Source of the DNA: Chara braunii
Lineage: Eukaryota > Streptophyta > Charophyceae > Charales > Characeae
Length of the DNA stretch: 32,564 nucleotides
Assembly: GCA_003427395.1 (NCBI GenBank)
Contig: BFEA01000489.1
Coordinates: forward strand, 128,914 to 161,477
Direction: 5' to 3'
In this document: in pieces, positions 16,941 to 25,734 of the stretch
Position numbering within the stretch: the first letter of the stretch is position 1
Layout: each line of letters begins with the position of its first letter
Program-made: the position numbers and the translations under genes
Notes under the pieces: model-generated
What the model was told of the DNA's origin: nothing
What the model saw: only the letters and a program-made list of their open reading frames with translations
The model's database searches: none

Positions 16941-17322
16941 TCCAAACCAACACGAAAGAATAACAGGATCCCCCCAGACAATCCATGACAACACAGCCCA
17001 GGCCCCAGGTCAAGCACACGCACTTGTTTGTACGCAGGTACCCAGACAACATCAGGTCCAAGGGAGAAGTCTGCAACTGCACAATCCGGGCCTTCAGCTG
17101 TGAGTCAATCTGGACGACTCAGGGGAAATACAGCGAGGCCAGACAGCCTCGCTGACTGTTACTTAAGGCTGGCCTCGAGTGAGTCAGGCATTTAGTCTGG
17201 CCATGCTGCTTTGACGCTGGCTCGACTTTGACAACGCTGGCTTCATGCTGGCTGTGCACACGCATTGCAGATGACGGCACAAGGCGGAGGCGGCCTGCTG
17301 GTGCTTCTTCGATGCACTATGG

Positions 17323-17690
17323 CATGCTGACGTGGCGCTGCCTCTGGTATGTGTGGCGTGGCCTCTGGTCTACATGGCATGCTGATGTGGCGCTGCCTCT
17401 GGTATATGTGGCGCTGCCTTTGGTATATGTGGCGCTGCCTCTTGTCTATGTGGCATGCTGATGTGGCGCTGCCTCTGGTATATGTGGCTCTGCTTCTAGT
17501 CTACATGGCATGCTGACGTGGCGTTGCCTCTGGTATATATGGCGCTGCTTCTAGTCTACATGGCATGCTGACGTGGCGCTGCCTCTGGTAAATGTGGGGT
17601 TGCCTCTGGTATACGTGGCATGCTGACGTGGCGCTGCCTCTAGTATACGTGGCGCTGCTCCTGGTCTACGTGGCGCTGCTATTGGTCTTC
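17323..17690 (+). repeat. Six-unit 55-bp TGACGTGGC array in A2 5' LTR
   Basis: TGA(C/T)GTGGC occurs at 17328, 17383, 17459, 17514, 17569 and 17624. The interval is 55 bases except once 76, where an internal 21-base piece (TGGCGCTGCCTYTGGTATATG) is repeated. Units read CATGGCATGCTGACGTGGCG, CTGCCTCTGGTATATGTGGC and GCTGCTTCTAGTCTA-like. The same array is in the 3' LTR. Confidence 0.95.
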
Positions 17691-17871
17691 ATTGATGATG
17701 TGGCATATGCCACCTGTTTTAATTGTTGACGTGGCATTGTCCACGCTGTCTACATGAGGTGATTGGTTGTGAGGAGGAGGAAGATCGGGATCTGTGGATG
17801 TAGGGAATCAGGTACTCACTTGTGGTTGACGTTGTCACTGGAAATCTGTTGTGACTTCAGGGTCTTCATGA

Positions 17872-17878
17872 TATAAAG
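17872..17878 (+). promoter_or_regulatory. Putative TATA box in A2 5' LTR
   Basis: TATAAAG lies downstream of the array and just before CCACGTGGCAC. The aligned 3' LTR reads GATAGAG, so the two LTRs differ in their apparent core promoter. Confidence 0.5.
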
Positions 17879-18152
17879 TTCCACGTGGCACTATTGTGTG
17901 TGATCAAGAATATACTTATTATCATTGATGAACTGATGTGGAAAGAAGCCCGAAGAAGGAGAGGGGTCTGAAGGGTTATTACTGTGTGATCTCTCTTCCT
18001 CTCCTTTGTCTATTCTCCCTCCACTCTCTTCTCTTTGATATTGAGTTACTGTTTGAGATATCACTTCATGATCTAAAGATTTTCATGCAGATATTGAAAC
18101 TACAGTAGATTGACGACTTCTGAGTACCTATCAGACTGGGTTCATTACAATT

Positions 18153-18164
18153 TGGTATCAGAGC
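18153..18164 (+). promoter_or_regulatory. Primer-binding site of A2 (tRNA-iMet)
   Basis: TGGTATCAGAGC lies three bases after the LTR end CA. It is identical to the PBS of element B, so both families use initiator tRNA-Met as primer. Confidence 0.95.
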
Positions 18165-19085
18165 AACTCTTCATCGCGATCTGCTGTCTGCTGCCAGGTG
18201 CTGACGTGGCACCCAGGTAAGTGGGAGGTGCCGCATGTGCAATATGAAACACGTTTATTACCGCGCGCGGTCATACCGCAAGTCTAGACATGGTAATAGT
18301 GCACCTGCGAGCAGCCATCCTTTGAAGATGATGACGAAGCTGCGTTGAAGTTTCAAGATACCAGCGAGAGATTATGCTGACGTGGCGCTGGTAAAGACAG
18401 AGAAACTGTATCGCTGATAAGGCACATTATTCATGTTGATTGATGTGCTGATATGGCTCGCCAGTGTTGAGAGTGTGACATGCCTGTGCTGCTGACGTGG
18501 CATTCCCCCCCTTGTAGACCTATCAGGTCCTTGATTTGCTGACGTGGCAGACTCTTTGAGTTACTGTGTTGGCATGCCAGGGGTGACACGTGGCATGCAA
18601 AGACTTTGTTGAGGATTGCATTGCTTCTGCAGATGGTATAGTAGGAACTAACCATTGATTGTATTGTTGTGCTGGCTTTCTACTTACCTATTGTTTGTTT
18701 GTGGTTGTCGTGTGTACTCACAATTGTGTTGTTGTCTTGATCACACTGGTCGTGGCTGCGGTACCTGTAGATTTAGTAGAACGTCATCATACATAGATTA
18801 GACAGTTAAGGTTAGAACAAGATTTTATTTCTGTTTCCTGAATTGTTGTCTATTTCTTGCTGAATAAATTTGGATCGGTGTGACCATGGAATTTATTATT
18901 TGAGACATTATTGTTTATTTATTGTGCGGTAAACACATCTGAAGATGTCTTTCCTTTGGAACTCTCTGCGCCTCTCCATTCTGACTCATTTCATTCCTCA
19001 TCTCTTCCTACTTATCTCTGTCACCTTCTTCGTTGATGAGGAAGGTGAACTCCGAACCCGTAATCAGATATAAGACCGACGATAG
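18165..19085 (+). other. Untranslated leader of A2 with TGACGTGGC sites
   Basis: Four further TGACGTGGC copies occur at 18202, 18378, 18493 and 18540, outside the tandem array. A perfect 12-base palindrome ACCGCGCGCGGT lies at 18260-18271, and ACACGTGGC near 18591. The last 400 bases show no signal. Reading frames here are short. Confidence 0.7.
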
Positions 19086-20810
19086 ATGATGCTAGGTCGT
19101 CTTCAACAGCTAATGAATGAGTTGCATGGTGCTGGAGCCATGGCTGAACATCACGTACGCAACCAGTTTGATCTGCGTGCTGCAAAAACCGATCTTAAAG
19201 AAGTTGTTACGGCTGTTCAGATGATGGAGGTCAGTACAAAGGTGCAACGGACAATTGATCAGGGTTGAATGCCCCTTGATCAATATGTCGCCGAGGAGCT
19301 GGCGAAGATCGCTGCATGCGAGCCGAAAGAAGAACGGGAAGTGAAAGAAGAAAGACAAGAAGAAGTAAGAAGGCTAGAACTAAATGAGGATACAATGCTG
19401 ACAAACATAAGACAATTGGAAAAAGCGTTGAACGCAGAAAGAAAAAGAATGGATGAGTACCGAAGGATAAAAATTGAGAAAGAACACTGAGAAAGAAAGG
19501 TGGAAGAGATTAGGCAACAATTTCACATAGAGAGAACACAAACTCATCTTGCATTTGTTCTTGACAACTTGATGGCCTATCTGGCACACCTTGAACTAAA
19601 GATTGATAACAACACCACTACATTGGAGTGGTGTTGAAACTAGTGAAAGGGAAAGGTAAAGTGTCAGTTGAGGAGGAGGCTAAGGGGAAAGAAAAAAAAG
19701 AACCCCAGGACAAGTTGATGAACTATGCAATGCGGGAAGAGGAGAAACCCGGACCCTCGAAGAAGGAGTCCGAACAATCGTCCAAAAAGAAAGAAGAACC
19801 GGCCAAAAAGAAAGAAGAACCAGTTAAGAAAGAAGAACCAGTTAAGGAAGCGGAGAAGCAGAAAAGGAAAGAAAAAGTTAAGATGAAATTGTTGTTTACC
19901 TACAACAACAAAAAGGAAGAAAACTTGTTGCTGTGGATTGTCGAAATTCAGACTTATGTAGGGACAGCCCCCGTGGAACCTGAAAGTCAGGTTGCTTTCT
20001 CCACATCTTGTTTAGGAGGAGTGGCCAAGGAATGGGTCACGGCCGAAGCCAATGCCGTTGGCTTTGAAGACATTGGTGAGTGGGTGAAATTATTGAATCT
20101 CCGGCAATTTCTCCAAAAGATTAAAGAGACATTTCTGGATAAGACGACGACCGATAAGGCCTTTGACGAACTTACCACCATTGGCCAGAAACATTGGACT
20201 TCGGTTGAAGCTTTGTCGCGTGAAGTTGATCATATGTTGCAGGTACCTGGATTGAACCTGCAGGACAACCAGGTTTTCTATATCTACTCATGTGCACTGC
20301 CCGAGCCCGTTCGTGGACAACTCGTAGCTGAATCGAAGTCTAGTAAGTATAACTATCTTCAATTTCGCGATCTTGCTCTCCAGAGAGAGCAGATGACCAC
20401 ACAAGTAAAACGGTCATACGTTCGGTAGTGAAATCGGGACCGGTTGGTGGATATGGCCAGCGGGTCCTTTGGGGGCAAAAGCGCCAGGACCATATGCTTG
20501 TGTTATTTGACGATGAGACCGTAGAAAAGTTACCCCTCGACGAGTCTGAGGGAGGAGGAGGTAACGACAACAGTGAGTCCGGGAAGGGTGATGTCACTGC
20601 TGTCCTGGCCAACAAGGGAGGCTAGAACCAGTGGAAGAAGAAGAAGAGGCCACACTCGTTTCCCGAGCATCCCGGCATCGTGTTCGGGAGACCCTGGGAA
20701 AAGATGGACATGACCCGTGAGGAATGGCAATCCAAGATGGACAACCGCCAGTGCCTCAAGTGTGGCACAGTGGGACATGTGATAGCTTGGTGCCCACTTA
20801 TTAGAAACCC
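19086..20810 (+). pseudogene. gag of A2 (broken): coiled coil, capsid domain, zinc knuckle
   Basis: Gag builds the particle and binds genomic RNA. Start ATG 19086 (MMLGRLQQLMNELHGAGAMA). A long charged coiled-coil stretch follows (about 19300-19600, LEKALNAERKRMDEYRRIKI), then a Lys/Glu repeat with KKKEEPA and KKEEPV units (19780-19860). Next is a retrotransposon Gag capsid domain (LLLWIVEIQTYVG, GGVAKEWVTAEA, ALSREVDHMLQVPGL, LQFRDLALQREQM; 19910-20400). A CX2CX4HX4C zinc knuckle, CLKCGTVGHVIAWC, lies at 20752-20793. Breaks: TGA at 19266 and 19488, a frame change near 19620, TAG then frame change at 20426, TAG at 20623, and a frame change near 20805. Domain order matches chromovirus Gag. Confidence 0.88.
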
Positions 20811-21449
20811 AAAAGTGAGCAGCCAGTAGGAGTAGCATCTGCTCCTACTGAATCGAAGGGTTTAGATCAAGATAAAGGTAAAGCGCCTATAACCCCTTCT
20901 ACCCCTTCGACTCTTAAGGCAGAGGATGACTCTTCTTCCGCCCGCCGTCCAGACCACCCTGACACAACACTTTGTTTTGTCTCACTGGACGATTCCTTTG
21001 ACGAGCTCGACAATAAACTGATAGCACTACGGAGCTCGTGGGCGAAGAAAGCGAAGTCTAAGGGTGAGTTGATGATCGCGGACATTGAGATTGCACACAC
21101 GCAAGTAGGTGCTTTGTTAGATCCGGGATCGACATGGTCTTATATCTCAGAGAAGGCAATTCGTAAGTTGCATCTGGGAATGAATGTAAAAGATTTACTT
21201 AGACCTATGACGTCTTTACTGGCTGAAAAGAGCACGATCACTGTCTCTCAATACGTCGATTGTGTCAAGTGCTATTTCAAGACTAAGGAAAGTAAAACAA
21301 TTCTACACGAAATATCCTTCCCTATAGAGAAAAATTTACCCTTCGACATGATTCTGGAATGGATTGGCATGAAGAAGCCGACCCAAAGGTCAAGTTCAAG
21401 GATAAAACTGTCAAACTTAAGGACGAGAAGTCCAAACCATGTGCTATAA
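20811..21449 (+). pseudogene. Protease region of A2 pol
   Basis: After the zinc knuckle the frame moves and reads KPKSEQPVGVASAPTESKGL, a Ser/Thr/Pro linker, then VSLDDSFDELDNKLIALRSS and the protease. The active-site segment reads GALLDPGSTWSYIS at 21108-21149. Retroelement aspartic proteases have Asp-(Thr/Ser)-Gly here, and this copy has Asp-Pro-Gly (codon CCG at 21123), a likely loss of function by one base (TCG to CCG). The enzyme would act as a homodimer to cut the polyprotein. The frame then breaks near 21365, and a second frame continues through [17 protein letters not shown]. Confidence 0.8.
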
Positions 21450-22980
21450 AGTTATATATCATAAGTCTGGCTCTGACTCTACTTTATATTTCTGTTGTAC
21501 GAGTTACCCAACTTTCCGATCGATAGTCATTAAGAAGAAGTTAGATCCGGAGGTGATGATGGTGCTCGTCAAACGAGTCGGTGAGTGTTCTTCATCCTAT
21601 CGACCTTCTATTGAAAAACTTCTTGATGAGTATAAGGACTTGCAGACTGAGCCGACGGGAATTACTGAGTGTGGTATAAAACACACCATCGAGATCATTC
21701 TCGGAAGTAAGATTCCCAAGGGTCCCATCTACCGAATGTCTCCTAGGGAACTTGAGGAACTGCGGAAGCAGCTGCAAGAACTTACTGACAAAGGATGGAT
21801 TCGCCCTAGCTCATCTTCTTATGGTGCGCCTGTCTTATTCGTGCCTAAAAAGGAAGATGAACTTCGTTTATGTATTGACTATCGCGGGCTGAATTCCGTC
21901 ACTATTAAAAACGTGGAACCTCTTCCACGCATTGACGATCTATTGGATTAGTTGTAGGGATGCAGGTATTTCAGTAAGATTGATCTCATATCAAGGTATC
22001 ACCAGATTGAACTGGCACCTGAGGATCAACACAAGACGGTTTTCCGAACCAGGTATGGTCACTACGAGTTCGTGGTTATGCCTTTCGGTCTGACCAATGC
22101 ACCTGCGACCTTCCAAAGGTCAATGAATGAGTTATTTCTTTAATGGCTTGACCGGTTCGTAGTAGTCTATCTCGATGACATTCTAGTGTATAGCAAAACA
22201 CTAGAAGATCATGAGAAACACCTACAAATGGTTTTGCAGAAGTTGCGCGAGGGCAACTTTAAACTGAATCCGAAGAAGTCAGAGTTTGCTAAGCCTGAAG
22301 TCTTGTACTTAGGGCATATAGTAAACGAGGAAGGACTAAGGCCTGAAGAAAAAAAAATCACAACAATCAGAGATTGACCGCAACCCAAGACTATAACCGA
22401 ACTAGGATCTTTCCTATGACTTGCTAGCTACTATAGAAAGTTCGTCAGAAACCTCTCCCTTATAGTTGCTCCTATGAGAAGATTATTGAAAAAAGAAAAC
22501 CTTGGTTGTGGGACAAAGATTGTGAGTCATCGTTTAGGAAGTTAAAACATAGTCTGACTCACTACCCTGTCCTAAAGATTGCTGACCCTTCTCTTCCTTT
22601 CATAGTCACGACTGATGCAAGTCAATATGGGATTGGGGCTGTGTTACAGTAGGATGGCGGTAAGGGATATGGACCTGTTGAATTAATATCGCGAAGACTT
22701 CCATCAGACAAGGTAGCCAACTCTACATATGAAAGGGAACTGTATGCCTTAGTAGCTGCACTAGATACCTGGAAACACTACTTGTTAGGGAGACATTTCA
22801 CTCTCTACTTTGGTCACTCTACATTGAAGTGGATCAAGACTCAACCCAAACTCTCCGACAAGTTGGTAAGGTGGTCCACATCCCTTGACACATTTGACTT
22901 TGAGGTGAAAACCATCAAAGGTAAGTCTAACGTGGTTGTGGATGCTTTATCCAGGCGTGCAAATTTCTTTGGAACTATTG
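21450..22980 (+). pseudogene. Reverse transcriptase and RNase H of A2 (broken)
   Basis: RT copies the element RNA and RNase H removes it. RT blocks in one frame: [76 protein letters not shown] and VVYLDDILVYS (catalytic YLDD at 22168-22179), then YLGHIVNEEGL. Stops: TAG 21949 and 21955 (both conserved Gln), TAA 22141, TGA 22375 (Trp), TGA 22417 (Gly). A frameshift near 22498 leads to RNase H: TTDASQYGIG, TAG 22650 (Gln), YERELYAL, LYFGHSTLKW and VVDALSRR. The third catalytic Asp is Gly (22812), although A1 keeps Asp there. All main motifs are otherwise recognisable. Confidence 0.92.
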
Positions 22981-24476
22981 TCTCTTATCTCGATATTGGA
23001 AATGAATTGAAAGAACAGATCCGCCAGGGTTATGGGAGTGATCCTATTTGGAGTCCTATCATTGGAACTCTACGAAAGAACCCTGAGTTGTTTCCAGAAT
23101 ATCGAATGACTGATGGCTTACTCTTCTTGTTGGATAAAACCGAAGAACGATTGTGTGTTCCTCACCTAGAATCAATTAAGAGTTTGATCATTGGGGAATG
23201 TCATGATGCAGAAGGTCACTTTGGTTTTAAGAAGACGTATGTCGATGTGCGAGAACGTTTTGAATGGAAAGGAATGAAGGAAGATGTATTAACATATGTG
23301 CGGACTTGTCTTGTCTGTCAGAGGAACAAACCTTCACATGAGAATCCGATAGGACTATTACGACCATTGCCTATTCCAAGTGAGTCAGGTGAGTCTATCT
23401 CAATTGACTTTGTGAGCCTTACTAAGAGTCGAAACGGCAATGGTCAGGTAATGATAATCGTCGATAGATTCTCTAAGTATGCAATGTGCATTTCTTTGCC
23501 TGTTGAAGCTAGAACTGAACTAGTCATACAAAAGTTTCAAATGCGATGGGTCTCCAGGTATGGATTTCCCAAAACCATCGTGTAAGATAGATATGTTCGG
23601 TTCACAAGTTTACAATGACAAAAGTAGATGGAAGTCTACAAAACCAGGTTGACCATGTCGTCAGGCAGACATCCTGAAACGAATGGCGAAACTGAGCAAA
23701 TGAACCGTCTATGTCAACAACTTTTGCGAATGTACGTTCGTCCTGACCAAATTGATTGGGATGAGAAGTTGCATAAAATTGTTAGTGCATATAATAATAG
23801 CATACATATTGTTACAGGTAGGACGCCTAACGCACTGCGTAAAGGTTGGAAGCTTAGACGTTCCATTGATGCTTTAATAAGGGATCAGATTCAGAGGCTA
23901 CCCCCAGGTACGCGTGAATTTGCAGTTTTGTACGAAGAAGACATTAAGAAGGTAAAGGAAAACATACACAAAGCCCAGTTACAAATGATTGAACAAACTA
24001 ATAAATATCGTCGTCCTTCACAATTTCAGGAAGGGGACTTTGTCTGGGTTAGGTCTAAAGAGTTTTCCTTGGGAAAAAACTTGTCTCAAAAACTGCTACA
24101 TGTCTACTATGGGCCCTGGGAAGTTCTCAAATTAATTGGAGGTGAAGATGAACTTTCCTATCGTATAGATATACCTCCACACCTCAGGACCTACCCTGTC
24201 TTCCATGCGTCTAAACTGCTACCTTATGTAGAAAGTGATGATTTTTCAAATAGGCCATCTATGATTCCACCCTCTATGAATGGAGGCTATGAAGTGGATA
24301 AAATATTGGAGCATGGCTATTTCTCTACAGGTGGCAGAGGACGACCTCAGAAGCAATACAAGGTAAGGTTCAAGTCCCAACCCCCATCTGAAGCTAGATG
24401 GTTTAGTAGGAAAGAACTTCCACCCACTGCTCCAGATATTGTTGCTGCATATGAACGTGGGTTAACTGGGAATTGA
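22981..24476 (+). pseudogene. Integrase and chromodomain of A2 (three stops)
   Basis: This is the cleanest coding stretch in the window. One frame runs from RNase H through integrase to TGA 24474, broken only by TAA 23583, TGA 23616 (Trp position) and TAG 23625. Zinc site: His 23202 and His 23217 (HDAEGH) with Cys 23307 and 23316 (CLVC). Core: SIDFVSLTKSRNGNGQVM, IIVDRFSKYAM, and HPETNGETEQMNR with the catalytic Glu at 23694 intact. The tail has GDFVWVRSKEF, GPWEVLKLIGG and FHASKLLPYV. A chromodomain follows at about 24285-24450 (YEVDKILEHGYFSTGG, RGRPQKQYKVRF, ARWFSRKELPP). Chromodomains bind histone marks and steer insertion. A 1-bp event is not needed: only substitutions silence this part. 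Confidence 0.92.
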
Positions 24477-24505
24477 TGTAATTTCTGCGATGGAACTCGA
24501 AAATT

Positions 24506-24518
24506 GGGACGGCAGGAA
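24506..24518 (+). other. Polypurine tract of A2
   Basis: GGGACGGCAGGAA directly precedes TG at 24519. It aligns with the tract before the A1 LTR (TTGGATGGAA then TG at 3994), fixing the LTR start. Confidence 0.65.
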
Positions 24519-25734
24519 TGAAATAACCCATGCCATATGTCTCGTGGAACTGAGGGCCTCAGAAGGCCTACTTGGCCGGCCTCAACCCAGGCCGAACAAG
24601 AGCAGAAAAGGCCCTTCATGAAATCAGGGCCTCGCCATGTGACTGTTGACTTTGGTCAATTGTCGGTCCATTCAACAGTCAAAGTCCAAAGGTACCTAGC
24701 CCAGGCCGCAGGTCAAGCACACACTTGTTTGTACGCAGGTAACTAGACAACTTCAGGTCCAAGGGAGAAGTCCGCAACTGCACAATCCGGGCCTTCAACT
24801 GTGAATCAATCTGGACGACTGAGGGGAAATACACCGAGGCCAGACAGCCTCGCTGACTGTTACTTAAGGCTGGCCTCGAGTGAGTCAAGCATTCAGTCTG
24901 ACCATGCTGCTTTGACGCAGGCTCGACTTTGACAACGCTGGCTTCATGCTGGCTGTGCACACGCATTGCGGATGACGACACAAGGTGGAGGCGGCCTGCT
25001 GGTGCTTCTTCGATGCACTATGGCATGCTGACGTGGCGCTGCCTCTGGTACATGTGGCGCTGCCTCTGGTCTACATGGCATGTTGACGTGGCGCTGCCTT
25101 TGGTATATGTGGCGCTGCCTCTGGTCTACGTGGCATGCTGATGTGGCGCTGCCTCTGGTATATGTGGCGCTGCTTCTAGTCTACATGGCATGCTGACGTG
25201 GCGCTGCCTCTGGTATATGTGGTGCTGCTTCTAGTCTACATGGCATGGTGACGTGGCGCTGCCTCTGGTATATGTGGTGTTGCCTCTAGTATACGTGGCA
25301 TGCTGACGTGGCGCTGCCTCTGGTATACGTGGCGCTACATGAGGTGACTGGTTGCAAGGAGGAGGAAGATCGGGATCTGTGGATGTTGGGAATCGGGTAC
25401 TCACCTGTGGTTGACGTCGTCACTGGAAATTTGTTGTGACTTCAAGGTCTTCATGAGATAGAGTGCCACGTGGCACTATTGTGCGTGATCAAGAATATAC
25501 TTATTATCATTGATGAAGTGATGTGGAAAGAAGCCCGAAGAAGGAGAGGGATCTGAAGGGTTATTATTGTGTGATCTCCTTCCTCTCCTTTGTCTATTCT
25601 CCCTCCACTCTCTTCTCTTGTGATATTGAGTTACTGTTTGAGATATCACTTCATGATCTGGAGACTTTCATGCAGATATTGAAACTACAGTAGATTGACG
25701 ACTTCAGAGTACCTATTAGACTGAGTTCATTACA
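24519..25734 (+). repeat. 3' LTR of A2
   Basis: The LTR is 1,216 bp, from TGAAATAACCC to TTCATTACA. It keeps the first 175 or so bases that the 5' LTR has lost, including GTTGACTTTGGTCAATTG near 24643. It contains the six-unit array and then shares GAAGATCGGGATCTGTGGAT through to the end. LINE RT sequence begins at 25735. Confidence 0.88.
25024..25345 (+). repeat. Six-unit 55-bp TGACGTGGC array in A2 3' LTR
   Basis: TGA(C/T)GTGGC falls at 25029, 25084, 25139, 25194, 25249 and 25304, exactly 55 bases apart every time. Five units keep TGACGTGGC and one has TGATGTGGC. The copy number equals the 5' LTR array but without its 21-base insertion. Confidence 0.97.

Larger units (their letters stand above)
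16995..18149 (+). repeat. 5' LTR of A2 (5'-truncated)
   Basis: Similarity with the 3' LTR starts at AGCCCAGGCC.CAGGTCAAGC (16997 here, 24698 there) and ends at TTCATTACA (18149). It contains six array units (17328-17680), a block of about 100 bases absent from the 3' LTR (near 17650-17750, with an extra TGACGTGGC at 17727), TATAAAG at 17872 and a CCACGTGGCAC palindrome next to it. Confidence 0.88.
16995..25734 (+). mobile_element. Chromovirus A2, nearly complete Ty3/gypsy element in the LINE
   Basis: It contains a 5' LTR missing its first part (16995-18149), tRNA-iMet PBS, leader, gag with zinc knuckle, protease, RT, RNase H, integrase, chromodomain, polypurine tract and 3' LTR (24519-25734). 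The right end joins LINE RT sequence directly. On the left about 175 bases of LTR are absent compared with the 3' LTR, along with the LINE region that should precede the RT, so one deletion probably removed both. No target duplication can be tested. All ORFs are broken, but domain order is preserved, making this the best template for the A family here. Confidence 0.9.

Noticed and set aside
17323-17690. CRISPR-like array of evenly spaced repeats
   Set aside because: The context is eukaryotic, the units have no unique spacers, and the same array is present in both LTRs of one retrotransposon.
21949-23627. Reassigned stop codons (UAG read as Gln)
   Set aside because: Several TAGs do fall at Gln positions, but TGA at Trp or Gly, TAA, TAG at Tyr, Ser or Leu, and frameshifts occur as well. 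Ordinary decay explains all of them.
16995-25734. A2 as a currently active retrotransposon
   Set aside because: At least ten in-frame stops, several frameshifts, a changed protease active site and a truncated 5' LTR rule out autonomous activity.
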